Below, piece after piece: positions 9,527-18,681 of a stretch of 32,044 bases of DNA (the first letter of the stretch is position 1; the number at the start of each line of letters is the position of its first letter). Made by a program: the position numbers and the translations under genes. Below the pieces are notes generated by a model that saw only the letters and a program-made list of their open reading frames with translations, made no database searches and was not told where the DNA came from. The stretch is from contig MNYQ01000235.1 in the NCBI GenBank assembly GCA_001873185.1, forward strand, positions 1-32,044. Reading direction: 5' to 3'. The stretch is from Ignavibacteria bacterium CG2_30_36_16. Lineage in GTDB: Bacteria > Bacteroidota > Ignavibacteria > Ignavibacteriales > Ignavibacteriaceae.

Positions 9527-11368
9527 ATGAAATTATCTGTAAAATTAAAGTGTATTGTTTTTTGCTTGTTGATCTTCGATGTTGCATTAGCTCAGGATGA
9601 ATATAAAATTCTTGCAAAGATTGGTTCTGAAGTCATCACTGCTGAAGAATATAAGAACAGGTTTGAGTTTATGCCTCATCTTAATTATTCAAATACAAAT
9701 GTAGATTCGGTTAAAAAGGAATTCCTTTTATCTTTGATTGCAGAAAAGCTGTGGGCTTTGGAAGCGCTCGACAATAGTTTGGATACTTTAGAGTTATATC
9801 AAAATTCATTGCAAACGTTAAAAAATCTCTTAATCAAAGATGAGTTGTATAAAAAAGAAGTTGAATCAAAAATATCTATATCACACGAAGAAATTGCAGA
9901 AGGTTTGCTGTACATAAAATCGGTTTTATACCTCAATTGGATTTCTTCATCTGACTCGATGGAAATATTCTTAATTTATGCTAACTTGAAAAATGGGGCT
10001 TCGTTCGACTCAATTCTTTCAACACAGAAAAAATCCGAAATTCCAAAAGAGCCGATGAGAGTTGCTTATGGTCAATTAAGAGACGATAAAATAGAAAATA
10101 TTTTATTTAACACACTTCCCGGAAATTTTACCGAGCCGATTAAATCAGCGGATGGTTTTATAATATTCAAAGTAGTTAATGAAGAAATAAATTATGCAAT
10201 TGATCCGGCAACACAAGATGGCAAGAACTTAGTACTTAAAACCATACACGATCGTAAAGCACAAAAACTCGGAAGTGAGTATATTCATAAACTACTTAAG
10301 GGTAAGTCTATTGAGGTAAATCGTGCAACCTTTAATGTTTTTTATGAAGTATTTAATTCATTATTGTTCCGGAAAAAAATTATAGACAAAATACCACAAT
10401 CAGGATTTCAACTCGATGATAAAGATATTTTCTGGATGCTATCTAAAATTGCAGATGATGACCTTCACAAACCGTTTGTTCTTTTTACGGATAAGCCAGC
10501 CAGGTTGAAAGAGTTTTTATACTTTTTGCTCTATCAAAAGATTGTTTTTTCACAATTGGAAAAACAGGAAGTAAATTCAGTTTTGAATAATGCAATTAAA
10601 AACTTTATAGAAGAACAAGCGCTGATAAGAGAAGCCATTAGTGACTCATTGGACAAACTTCCTTCTGTAATAAGTGATCTTGATTTATGGCGGAACAATT
10701 ATTTAGCGCAACTCTTGATGGATAAATATGTAGATTCAATCGAAATAAGTGACAGTGAAATTGAAAAATATTTCTTAATTAAAAACTCATTACCCGATAC
10801 TATTTATCAAGTTAATATTTTAGAGATTCTAACTTCCGATCTTGATAAAGTGGAAATAATATTAAATGAATTGCAGCAAGGAAAAGATTTTCGGGAAGTT
10901 GCTAAGTTTTATACTGAAAGGGAGTGGACAAAAAAAAGCGGCGGAGAATTCGGATTCTTTCCTGCAAACCAAATGGGTGAGATAGGAAAAGCAGCTTCAT
11001 CATTAAGTCTAAATGAAATTTATGGACCGATCAAAGTTCAAGAAGGTTACTCGATAATTAAGCTTATTGGAAAACGTGAATTTCTGAGTGATTCATTAAA
11101 AAATTACTTTCAGGAAAACAAAACGCTTTTAAGTATGCAATTACGGCTGCGAAAGCTTGATCAAATTATTAATGAAAGAACTGTATACTTTGCAAACAAG
11201 TACGGCTTAAAGATCAATTATGAAATTTTGCATTCAATTCAACTTTCAGAACTTAATACATTTACATATAGATTTATAGGCTTTGGCGGAAAGATTGCTG
11301 CTTTTCCTATAACAACACCAATATACAATTGGTTTGATTTATACAGCAGCAAGAATAAAATACCTTAA
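9527..11368 (+). CDS. Periplasmic parvulin-type peptidyl-prolyl isomerase (SurA/PrsA-like)
   Basis: A 613-residue protein with a signal peptide (about residues 1-22, ending VALA-Q). A SurA_N-like helical region comes next. Two parvulin-like regions follow: a degenerate one around 130-225 (YGQLRDDKIENILFNTLPGNF, SADGFIIFKVV) and a better one around 425-520 (KKSGGEFGFFPANQM, GPIKVQEGYSIIKLIGKRE). Known relatives fold outer-membrane or secreted proteins in the periplasm. It lies 41 bp after the permease gene and may be the last gene of the sugar operon, possibly helping the secreted hydrolase or outer-membrane partners. The length exceeds SurA (~430), as is common for Bacteroidota parvulin proteins. 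The substrate is unknown. Confidence 0.8.
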   Translation: MKLSVKLKCIVFCLLIFDVALAQDEYKILAKIGSEVITAEEYKNRFEFMPHLNYSNTNVDSVKKEFLLSLIAEKLWALEALDNSLDTLELYQNSLQTLKNLLIKDELYKKEVESKISISHEEIAEGLLYIKSVLYLNWISSSDSMEIFLIYANLKNGASFDSILSTQKKSEIPKEPMRVAYGQLRDDKIENILFNTLPGNFTEPIKSADGFIIFKVVNEEINYAIDPATQDGKNLVLKTIHDRKAQKLGSEYIHKLLKGKSIEVNRATFNVFYEVFNSLLFRKKIIDKIPQSGFQLDDKDIFWMLSKIADDDLHKPFVLFTDKPARLKEFLYFLLYQKIVFSQLEKQEVNSVLNNAIKNFIEEQALIREAISDSLDKLPSVISDLDLWRNNYLAQLLMDKYVDSIEISDSEIEKYFLIKNSLPDTIYQVNILEILTSDLDKVEIILNELQQGKDFREVAKFYTEREWTKKSGGEFGFFPANQMGEIGKAASSLSLNEIYGPIKVQEGYSIIKLIGKREFLSDSLKNYFQENKTLLSMQLRLRKLDQIINERTVYFANKYGLKINYEILHSIQLSELNTFTYRFIGFGGKIAAFPITTPIYNWFDLYSSKNKIP

Positions 11369-11419
11369 TTAGAAAATTACAATTGTTTAAACACAACTTG
11401 AGTATATCTTCATACTTTG

Positions 11420-11506
11420 CGGAAAGGGAGGGATTCGAACCCTCGGTACCCTTGCAGGTACACACGCTTTCCAGGCGTGCCAGTTAAGCCACTCCTGCAC
11501 CTTTCC
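11420..11506 (-). tRNA. tRNA-Ser(GGA)
   Basis: Read on the minus strand, the 87-nt gene has a 7-bp acceptor stem (GGAAAGG with CCTTTCC, discriminator G), a TG at positions 8-9, an anticodon loop CTGGAAA with anticodon GGA, a long type II variable arm and a T-arm with GGTTCGAAT. The long variable arm and anticodon identify serine. The CCA end is not encoded. It converges with the parvulin gene. Confidence 0.95.
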
Positions 11507-11966
11507 GAAATTGAAGGCACAAATATAAAACTATGCCCTCGTATTACAAAGAAAATTTAAGTTAAAAGAAAATCATTTAAATTATTTCTCTATATAGATG
11601 CGTCTGGTTTAAAAAGGTTCTATTGATTAATGTCATTGCGATTCCGCATTGCGGGAGAAGCAATCTGCCGAGTTTTGTGCAAACTCAAAAGATTGCTTCG
11701 TCGCTCCGTTCCTACCAATGACATCCTATCCCGCTTGCGGGATCACTGCGAGGAACGAAGCAGTTTCACTATTAGAACTGAGATTGCTTCACTCGAGGAC
11801 TCGTTCGCAATGACGATAAAGTCATTCTTGTGATAAATAAAGGCAATATCCTTTATTGGTAACTCGCAATGACGGAAAATACCTTTTTAGAGAGAACTCA
11901 TAGTTGCATAAAATTTTATATCAACTTCGTTCTTTATAAATTTGCCACTCATTTTTAGAAAAATTA
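11507..11966. other. Intergenic region with MITE-like repeat
   Basis: This 460-bp gap between tRNA-Ser(GGA) and the ZIP gene is filled mainly by the palindromic repeat annotated at 11599-11900. An open frame across the repeat (11630-11833) has no recognisable protein signature and is a by-product of the repeat. The ZIP promoter must lie in the last ~60 bp or inside the repeat; I see no convincing consensus. Confidence 0.6.
11599..11900. mobile_element. MITE-like palindromic repeat, copy 1 (expanded)
   Basis: Both ends match those of the copy at 26798-26948. The left end (11599-11622) and the reverse complement of the right end (11877-11900) share the string taaaaaggt and similar flanks, forming imperfect terminal inverted repeats. 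Inside are several degenerate units of gtcattgcga, gaagcaatct and tcgcaatgac, in both orientations, able to form a long hairpin. This copy is twice as long as copy 2 because of extra internal units. No transposase is encoded, so movement would need an enzyme in trans. Confidence 0.65.
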
Positions 11967-12725
11967 ATGTTTACAATTATTTTAATTAAAGCCGTCGCTG
12001 CTGTTGTTTCGGCAATGTTAGGCGCCGGGCTTTTATTCTCGATTAAATTAAGCCACAACAAACTTTGCGGTCTAATATCATTTTCCGCCGGAGCTTTATT
12101 GGGCGCTGCACTTTTCACTCTGCTTCCTGAAGCTACAGAAAGTATTAGTCTTATTGAAATGATTTTAGGCGCTGCGTCGGGATATCTATTATTTCATTTG
12201 ATAAGCAAATATTTTTCGCATGTATGTCCTGCCTGCAGCGCAAGCCATTTTGATGAAAAGACTACAAAAAAATATTCTGAAATAGTATTAACATTACTTG
12301 TTGCATTATCTATTCATTCTTTGTTGGATGGTATGGCTTTGTCTTCAGGCGGGGCGGGGCACATGCACAATGGGGGCAATAATGATTCTGTCTTTATTGC
12401 AATTGTAACCCATAAATTTCCAGAAGGTCTTGCATTAGCAGCTTTGATGATCGGATCAAATTACAGCCGAAAGAAAATATTATTCAGCGTTGCGGGAGTG
12501 GAATCAGTAACTATAGTTGGTGCATTGCTTGGATTATATATTTTCCAGTCAGATATATCTCCCGCAATAATGGGGGCAGTGATGGCGCATATTGCAGGCG
12601 GTTTTGTTTACCTTGCCGCTCACGCAGTGTTTGGTGAAATGCTTAAGAATCACAAATACATGGTGATAGCTTCCTTTACTGCAGGAATATTATTAATTTT
12701 GTTCGTAAGCAATTTGTTCGGATAG
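11967..12725 (+). CDS. ZIP-family divalent metal transporter
   Basis: A 252-residue integral membrane protein with about eight predicted helices. The ZIP signature residues are visible: HSLLDGMAL (H117, D121) and HKFPEGLALA (H149, E153), the metal-binding helix pair of the family. A short loop between them (HMHNGG, about 132-137) has His residues, and CPAC (about 87-90) lies in the larger cytoplasmic loop. Known relatives (ZupT, GufA) import zinc, iron or manganese; the specific metal cannot be told. It stands alone between two tRNA-Ser genes, with a MITE-like repeat just upstream and tRNA-Ser(CGA) 21 bp downstream. Confidence 0.85.
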   Translation: MFTIILIKAVAAVVSAMLGAGLLFSIKLSHNKLCGLISFSAGALLGAALFTLLPEATESISLIEMILGAASGYLLFHLISKYFSHVCPACSASHFDEKTTKKYSEIVLTLLVALSIHSLLDGMALSSGGAGHMHNGGNNDSVFIAIVTHKFPEGLALAALMIGSNYSRKKILFSVAGVESVTIVGALLGLYIFQSDISPAIMGAVMAHIAGGFVYLAAHAVFGEMLKNHKYMVIASFTAGILLILFVSNLFG

Positions 12726-12746
12726 TTAAATAAAATTACTTTTTAT

Positions 12747-12835
12747 GGAGAGATGCCAGAGTGGTTGAACGGGGCGGTCTCGAAAACCGTTGTCCTGCTT
12801 TTGTGGGACCCAGGGTTCGAATCCCTGTCTCTCCG
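12747..12835 (+). tRNA. tRNA-Ser(CGA)
   Basis: An 89-nt gene with a 7-bp acceptor stem (GGAGAGA with TCTCTCC, discriminator G), an anticodon stem around CTCGAAA with anticodon CGA, a long variable arm and a T-arm CAGGG-TTCGAAT-CCCTG. The type II arm and anticodon identify serine. CCA is not encoded. Its 3' end faces the accessory region that follows, a common position for island insertion, though I found no second copy of the tRNA 3' end. Confidence 0.95.
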
Positions 12836-12850
12836 CACAATGTATTTTAT

Positions 12851-12937
12851 AACTCACCTTACGCAAGAAACAGTTGATCGAATGTAAATCGATTACGATA
12901 ACTTTCGGGAGCAATAAATTAAATAATTTTTATCCGT
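12851..12937. repeat. 87-bp dispersed repeat, copy A
   Basis: This aligns without gaps to 25534-25620, with 9 differences that I count by eye (about 90% identity). It starts aactcaccttacgcaag and ends ttttatccgt. Copy A lies just after tRNA-Ser(CGA); copy B lies just before the RhuM gene. The last ~16 bases also recur at 26949-26966. Confidence 0.8.
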
Positions 12938-13323
12938 TAGTCCCGCCTGAGGGATTAGTTCACGGATTTTTAGAGGAGCCTTAAGTACCGAAGTTTGTGA
13001 GAAAAAAAAAGCGCCCGGGGAAAATATTTCTTGCACTTAGTAAAAATATTAAATACATTTTAACAAGTAACATTTGGAGAACATGTTTTTATAAATAAAG
13101 AAAGAGAAACCGCATTAAATACCTCCGTTAGCTAACGTACATAGTGTGGTTTCGCATCTATCCCGATTATTTCGGGACAACATTATTTTACCCGCAAACG
13201 AGCAGCATGATTTTATATCGCTCATCTTCTCTTTTTTTGCTCATTTACAGATAAAATGCTTAAAAGTTAACTGCGTAGGCTTGCTTAAAGGTTTCAACTA
13301 GAATAAAGATAGTAATAAAGAGA

Positions 13324-13358
13324 TTTTTTGTTTGGTAAGGTTTCTGCCAAATCAAAAA
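13324..13358. promoter_or_regulatory. Hairpin and leader before chaperone cluster
   Basis: An imperfect stem (about 11 pairs with one bulge; arms 13324-13335 and 13347-13358) lies some 60 bp before the first gene of the chaperone cluster. It is followed by an AT-rich run, a tataat-like hexamer near 13396 and a weak ribosome site (cagga, about 13403-13407) before the ATG at 13421. It could be a terminator, an attenuator or an operator. There is no strong sequence for a heat-shock promoter or CIRCE element. Confidence 0.3.
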
Positions 13359-13420
13359 TTATTTTAGGAGTTTTCTAAAATATTGAAGAATTTTTATAAT
13401 AACAGGATAGTGATTTAGTA

Positions 13421-15190
13421 ATGAGTGCAATCAAAAATAATCCTTTTAGAATACTTGGACTTTTGGGAAACTCATCTGAAAGGGAACTGCTGAAGCAAAT
13501 TACTACTATAAAAAGGTTTGCAGAAATTGGACAGACTAAGATGTTTGATTATGACTTTCCATTTTGGGGAGAGATTCTTCGCAGCACGGAAAAAGTACAG
13601 GAAGCAGCGAGCAAAATTGAACAAGCAAAAAACAAAGTTCATTATGCCCTATTTTGGTTTTTAAACAGCGGACACATTGACGAAGCTGCATTGAATAATC
13701 TTAAGGAAGGGCATATTGAAAAAGCTACCGAGATTTGGGAGAAAACTTTAAAGGATTCGACAGTAACGGTTAAAAACTTTGCTGCAATAAGTAACCTTTC
13801 AACATTACAGCTTGGGATTGTTACATATAATGGTTCATTTGACCCTGAAAAGTTTACTGCATCCATTGAATTAAAGTGTAAGTTGATAATGTCTGAAGCT
13901 TGCAACAGTTTTATTACAATGGTAATAGGAGAAGGATTTTCTATTAATAGAGATACAATCCTTAAAGAGTTTGCAGACGAAATAATGCAACTAATTAAGC
14001 CTTACTTAAATAAAACAAATGGATTAAAATTAAGCCAGTTAATTAATGCCTTCAGCTCATTACCCAATGAAATTAGGAAATATGTTTCCAATAAGTTTAC
14101 TGACAGACCATTAAACAACATTGAGAACCAAATTGAAAAAACCAAGCAAAAAAGAGATGATAACCCCAATGATGCCGAAGAATATGGAGAGGAATTGAAC
14201 AGAAATACTAAAGAAGATTTAGCGTTTCTCAAAAATGTATGGGGTGCAAATAATGTTCAATATCAAATGATTGTTAACAAATTGGCAAACGAAATTTTGC
14301 AGTGTGCCATTGATTTCTTTATCCACTACCGTGATAATATTGAGTATGATCCTGGTGATGAAGCATTACGACTAATGAAAATTGCTAGATCAATTTCTCC
14401 AACTGGTCAAGTAAAAAGCAGAATTGATGAAAACATTGGTAACATACAACATTGGATTGATGATAAACCACATAGAATAAAATTTAATAAAGTAAAAAAT
14501 GAATTAGATTTTATTGGGAAGAAGTTAGAGCATTTTCAACGGATGTCCCCAAGTATTGCGAATGCAAAAAATTTAGCTGTTTCGTGTAAACCATATTTAA
14601 TAAATATGAAAAAGGTATTAGGAAAAAATGATGAATTATATCTACAAATTTCCAGCGCTGTTGTAAGTAACGCACAAGGCATGTTAGTAGCAGTAGTAAA
14701 TGAAAAATCAGAAAAAGCTAATGATGTTTATGGGATGATTTTAGGTTTTTCAACTTCCGACTTAAAGAATATTATTAAGGAAGCACTCGATCTGACATAC
14801 TATTTAAATAATTTTGATATGAATCAAGACTTGCGGAGAAGCTACAATAAAAATATTGAAATACTAAAATCCATTGCTAGACAGTTTGGATTATCGACTT
14901 TACCTCCAGAGAACCGGATTAATAATGAAATTAAAAATCTGGAATCTGAAATTGAATTAACAAAAAATTCTGTATTCTTAAAAGGTGAATTGAAAGCTGC
15001 GGAGATCAAATTAGTAAAACTTAAAATTTGGAGGTTTTTTACAATAAATTCTAAGGAGAAAATCAAAAAACAACAAGAAATAATAAATGAATTGGCTAAA
15101 AAAAGTGAACAAGAAAAAGTAATGAAAATTAAATATTTAAAAAATGAAATCAATAAACTTGAATCTAAACTGAAAGATTTAAACAAATGA
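13421..15190 (+). CDS. J-like chaperone cofactor without HPD, helical C-terminus
   Basis: A 589-residue, mostly helical protein. The start, NPFRILGLLGNSSERELLK, resembles helix I-II of a J domain, and EAASKIEQAKNKVHYALFWF resembles the helix IV closure seen in J-like proteins that neighbour Hsp70 genes. The HPD tripeptide needed to stimulate DnaK is absent; MFDYDFP stands in the loop region. The middle is helical with no family I recognise. The last ~100 residues are Lys/Glu-rich coiled coil. The stop overlaps the next ATG by 4 bp (ATGA), so it is coupled to the GrpE-like membrane protein. I infer a specialised Hsp70 partner from the N-terminal similarity and the neighbours; it may instead be a structural adaptor. 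No signal peptide is visible. Confidence 0.55.
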   Translation: MSAIKNNPFRILGLLGNSSERELLKQITTIKRFAEIGQTKMFDYDFPFWGEILRSTEKVQEAASKIEQAKNKVHYALFWFLNSGHIDEAALNNLKEGHIEKATEIWEKTLKDSTVTVKNFAAISNLSTLQLGIVTYNGSFDPEKFTASIELKCKLIMSEACNSFITMVIGEGFSINRDTILKEFADEIMQLIKPYLNKTNGLKLSQLINAFSSLPNEIRKYVSNKFTDRPLNNIENQIEKTKQKRDDNPNDAEEYGEELNRNTKEDLAFLKNVWGANNVQYQMIVNKLANEILQCAIDFFIHYRDNIEYDPGDEALRLMKIARSISPTGQVKSRIDENIGNIQHWIDDKPHRIKFNKVKNELDFIGKKLEHFQRMSPSIANAKNLAVSCKPYLINMKKVLGKNDELYLQISSAVVSNAQGMLVAVVNEKSEKANDVYGMILGFSTSDLKNIIKEALDLTYYLNNFDMNQDLRRSYNKNIEILKSIARQFGLSTLPPENRINNEIKNLESEIELTKNSVFLKGELKAAEIKLVKLKIWRFFTINSKEKIKKQQEIINELAKKSEQEKVMKIKYLKNEINKLESKLKDLNK

Positions 15191-16095
15191 GAGTTTCTAT
15201 TTTAGTAATCGTAATCTTTATAGTTGTGAATTCTATTTCATTTACTCAGTCTAAAACTGATACTATCCAACAACTGCAAACCAGCATTGAAAAACTTGAA
15301 GCGGCAAATGTTAAGTTAGACGATCAGCTAAATGCGGCAAATACTAGCATTCAAAAAATTGAAAAGAAACTATCCGCTGCAACGGATAGTATTAATATTT
15401 TGAAAGATAATTTAGCAAACACTAATAATAATTTAGAGTCAATAGCAGATAATTTGGGAGTAAAAATTCAACAAACAAGCGAAAAGGCAAATTCAGACCT
15501 TTCTACTTTGAGCGATAGAGTCAGTAAAAATACTCTCTACTGGATTATTGCGGTTCTATTTATTGCCCTCTTATCGGTACTTCTATTTAGCTGGCTTCGA
15601 AAGCAATTAAGCAAAGAGAAAATAGGATTGATTGATCAGATAAAGAAAACTTCTGAAACCTTGCGAGACGAGCAAATAAAACTTGACGGCCAATTAATAA
15701 AATTGCTTGATACTCAAATGCAGTTGATGAATGCAGAAAGACAAACATCATCTGCGAAAGCAGAAGAAGTTGACAATTCATTGGCATTGAAGGTAGCAGA
15801 TGAAATAATTCGAATTCAACAAAATTTAAGCAGTATGGACTCAGAAACAAAGGGATTGAAACAACTATCTGCTTCTGTTAAACGCATTCAAGCCAACTTT
15901 GAGGGCAACGGTTATGAAATAGTTGATATGTTGAATAAGCCTTATGATGCTGGCATGAAAGTAACGGCTAATTTTAAACCCGATGAGAATTTGAAACCGA
16001 ATGAACAAATAATAACTCGAATAATTAAACCACAAGTAAACTTTAAAGGTGTAATGATTCAATCTGCACAAATTGAAGTAAGTCAAGGTGAATAA
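15187..16095 (+). CDS. Membrane-anchored coiled-coil protein with GrpE-like domain
   Basis: A 302-residue protein laid out as: signal-like hydrophobic segment (1-18), long coiled coil (about 22-112), transmembrane helix (about 117-136), second coiled coil (about 140-235) and a small C-terminal domain (about 238-302). That last domain follows the GrpE beta-wing pattern: a Tyr/Glu-Ile start, NKPYDAGM in place of GEPFDP, and KPQVNFKGVMIQSAQIEV in place of the GY..G..LRPA.V.V ending. GrpE releases ADP from DnaK, so a nucleotide-exchange role for the downstream Hsp70s is likely, with the C-terminal domain in the cytoplasm. The 4-bp overlap with the J-like gene and the 21-bp gap before Hsp70 support one complex. 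The GrpE assignment rests on pattern, not a search. Confidence 0.55.
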   Translation: MRVSILVIVIFIVVNSISFTQSKTDTIQQLQTSIEKLEAANVKLDDQLNAANTSIQKIEKKLSAATDSINILKDNLANTNNNLESIADNLGVKIQQTSEKANSDLSTLSDRVSKNTLYWIIAVLFIALLSVLLFSWLRKQLSKEKIGLIDQIKKTSETLRDEQIKLDGQLIKLLDTQMQLMNAERQTSSAKAEEVDNSLALKVADEIIRIQQNLSSMDSETKGLKQLSASVKRIQANFEGNGYEIVDMLNKPYDAGMKVTANFKPDENLKPNEQIITRIIKPQVNFKGVMIQSAQIEVSQGE

Positions 16096-16116
16096 CAATT
16101 AAAAAATCAAAATATT

Positions 16117-18681
16117 ATGGCAAGAACAAAAATAGACTACGGAATTGATTTAGGAACTACAAATTCCGGCATTGCACGAATGGAAAACGGTGAACCCATT
16201 ATAAAGAAAACAGACACTTTGAAAGATACAATGCCTTCATGTATCAATTTCAATAAGAAACAATCAATTATTGCGGGTGATGCTGCTTCAAATACATTTC
16301 GTTCTGATAGATTAAGAGCTTTAAAGAGTTTGAAATCTGATTCGAACACTTTTATTGAATTCAAAAGAACTATGGGAACTGACAAAACATACAGCAGTTC
16401 CAATATGAACAAGGAATTTACCTCTGAAGAACTTTCCGCAGAAGTTTTAAAGAAATTGAAATCATTTATTACTGATGAAGAAATTAAGTCAATTGTTATA
16501 ACTGTTCCTGCCAAATTTACTATAAATCAAAAAGATGCAACTTCAAGAGCCGCAAAACTTGCAGGTTTTGAGCATTGCGAATTATTGCAAGAACCTATTG
16601 CGGCATCAATGGCTTACGGTTTGGATTCACTAAGTAAAGACGGTCTTTGGTTGGTTTTCGACTTTGGAGGTGGCACATTTGATGCTGCATTGCTAAAAGT
16701 TGAAGATGGCATTATGAAAGTAATTGACACCGAAGGAGACAATTATTTGGGCGGTAAAAATATTGACTATGCAATTGTTGATGAAATATTTATTCCTGAT
16801 TTAAAAAGTAAATTTAAAATTGATAGCTTTTTATCAGGCAGCAAATTAGAATATTTTAGAAACGCATTAAAGGATTTTGCTGAAGATGCAAAAATAGCTT
16901 TGTCGTTTGCAAATTCTGCTGATGTATTGTCAAATTTAGATGACTTTCCAGAAGATGATGAAGGAACAGAAATTGAATTAGACATAAAAATGTCTGAAGC
17001 CATTTTTGAACCTGTAGTTAGACCTTTATTTCAAAAAGCAATTACTATTTGTAATGAGTTACTTAAAAGAAACCATCTAAACGGTAGTAATCTGGGAGCA
17101 TTAATCTTAGTAGGTGGCCCAACATATTCGCCTATATTGAGGAAAATGCTAAAAGAGCAAGTTACTGAAAAAGTTGATACAAGTTGCGACCCAATGACCG
17201 TAGTTGCGAAAGGTGCAGCTTTGTATGCTTCAACTGTAAACGTATCTAATGAACTAATTGAAAAGAACCGTAATAAAACGAAAATTCAACTTGGTTTAGG
17301 CTATGAACCTACAACCGTTGAGAATGAAGAATTTGTTACAATTAAAATACTCAAAGACAAAACAGAAGGTGCAATTCCTGATAAATGCTTTGCAGAAGTA
17401 GTAAGAACTGATAAAGCTTGGTCAAGCGGGAAAGTGCAAATAGATGAATCAGGCGAAGTAGTAGAAGTAAAACTAAATGCAGGCAAAGCAAATGCCTTTA
17501 ATGTTTTTGTTTACAACGAGCAAGGGGATTTAATTCCTAGCGAACCAAACGATTTTACAATTATTCAAGGTTCAAAAGTCGGCAGTACAACATTACCTTA
17601 CAATATAGGTATTGAAATAAAGAGTAAAGCAAGTGGAAAAATTGTTTTTCGACCGATAAAAGGACTTGAAAAAAACCAAACTACACCAGCTACTGGAATT
17701 GCGAACGGATTAAAAACCCAAAAGCAAATCAATCCCGGCTCAAAAACGGACTTTATCAAAATCCCTGTTTACCAAGGCGACTATGGTTCGGAAGGTTCAC
17801 GAGCAATTTATAACGAACACGTTTTTGATGTTATAATTTCAGGTGAACAATTGCCATCGCTTTTACCAGAAGGAAGCGATGTAGATTTGACTTTGAAAGT
17901 TGACAAATCAGAAAGAGTGACTATTTCTGCATTTTTCCCATATTTAAACTTTACTGAAGAAGTTGTTATTCCTGAAACAGTTCAAAAAGAAATTGATGCG
18001 AAATGGCTTGAAACAGAGATTTCAAAAGCAAAACAAACCCTAAATATTATTAAACAGGAAGGTGATTATGCCGACAAAGATTCATTGAATAAATTGTCAA
18101 ACGAATTAGCTGAACTTGAAAAACTATTAGAACAAGGGCGTAGTGATTATGACCGCAAAAAACAAATTATTGATAACCTTAGAAGAAGTTTGCGAAAACT
18201 GGACGATATTCAAGACTCGACCGAATGGCCAAAAACAGAGGAAGAATTAAAAGATGCTTTCTATAAATTGGAAGAAACATTTAAACAATTTGAAGGCAAA
18301 GTTGAAGGTTTGAATGAGGATAGAATTAAAGAAGCGATTGTACAATTTAAAGAGCAAATTCCGCAAATAATCCGTGATAAAAATGTAAAGGTTGCTAAAG
18401 AGTTAATTGATTTAATGAGAGGTCTTAGTTTTACATTAGTTGACCAAGCGTTAGGTGCTCAAATGGAAATTATGATGTTGAAGGAATTCAATGACGAATT
18501 TGATATGCACGACTGGAGTGACAGAAATAAAGCTAAAATACTTATAAGCCAAGGTTTACAAATTGCTTCAACTAATCCCAGCAAACAAAAATTGAGACCA
18601 ATAGTAATTGAACTGTACAAATTATTGCCAGGTATTGATAAACCAATATTTCCTGGTGATGATAGCGTTTTGACAGACTAA
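16117..18681 (+). CDS. Hsp70-family protein with intact ATPase motifs
   Basis: An 854-residue DnaK relative. All Hsp70 nucleotide motifs are present: phosphate 1 (IDLGTTNSG, residues 10-18), phosphate 2 (VFDFGGGTFD, 180-189), a GDNYLGGKNIDYAIV block (207-221) and the adenosine motif (LILVGGPTYSP, 329-339). An extra beta region (about 380-490) sits between the ATPase domain and a substrate-binding-like domain (about 490-630; FIKIPVYQGD). A charged helical C-terminus follows, making the protein some 200 residues longer than DnaK. It lacks a recognisable EEVD-type tail. It should be an ATP-driven chaperone or adaptor working with the J-like and GrpE-like products. Its stop overlaps the start of a truncated pseudokinase copy (TAATG). 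Confidence 0.85.
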   Translation: MARTKIDYGIDLGTTNSGIARMENGEPIIKKTDTLKDTMPSCINFNKKQSIIAGDAASNTFRSDRLRALKSLKSDSNTFIEFKRTMGTDKTYSSSNMNKEFTSEELSAEVLKKLKSFITDEEIKSIVITVPAKFTINQKDATSRAAKLAGFEHCELLQEPIAASMAYGLDSLSKDGLWLVFDFGGGTFDAALLKVEDGIMKVIDTEGDNYLGGKNIDYAIVDEIFIPDLKSKFKIDSFLSGSKLEYFRNALKDFAEDAKIALSFANSADVLSNLDDFPEDDEGTEIELDIKMSEAIFEPVVRPLFQKAITICNELLKRNHLNGSNLGALILVGGPTYSPILRKMLKEQVTEKVDTSCDPMTVVAKGAALYASTVNVSNELIEKNRNKTKIQLGLGYEPTTVENEEFVTIKILKDKTEGAIPDKCFAEVVRTDKAWSSGKVQIDESGEVVEVKLNAGKANAFNVFVYNEQGDLIPSEPNDFTIIQGSKVGSTTLPYNIGIEIKSKASGKIVFRPIKGLEKNQTTPATGIANGLKTQKQINPGSKTDFIKIPVYQGDYGSEGSRAIYNEHVFDVIISGEQLPSLLPEGSDVDLTLKVDKSERVTISAFFPYLNFTEEVVIPETVQKEIDAKWLETEISKAKQTLNIIKQEGDYADKDSLNKLSNELAELEKLLEQGRSDYDRKKQIIDNLRRSLRKLDDIQDSTEWPKTEEELKDAFYKLEETFKQFEGKVEGLNEDRIKEAIVQFKEQIPQIIRDKNVKVAKELIDLMRGLSFTLVDQALGAQMEIMMLKEFNDEFDMHDWSDRNKAKILISQGLQIASTNPSKQKLRPIVIELYKLLPGIDKPIFPGDDSVLTD

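Larger units (their letters stand above)
12836..13420. other. Long intergenic region after tRNA-Ser with repeats
   Basis: There is no plausible gene in these 585 bp. It holds the 87-bp repeat (12851-12937), a palindromic stretch flanked by atccgt/acggat (about 12932-12968), the perfect 12-bp palindrome cgttagctaacg (13126-13137), a 6-bp-stem hairpin (13161-13177) and a hairpin (13324-13358) before the chaperone cluster. These look like layers of repeat debris rather than a decayed gene. Confidence 0.6.

Noticed and set aside
11630-11833. 67-codon open frame, Arg-rich
   Set aside because: It lies fully inside the MITE-like repeat, has no protein signature and no ribosome site.
16137-17486. 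Several minus-strand frames opposite the first Hsp70
   Set aside because: They are antisense shadows of a conserved gene, rich in Ser/Leu from reversed codons, with no family signal.
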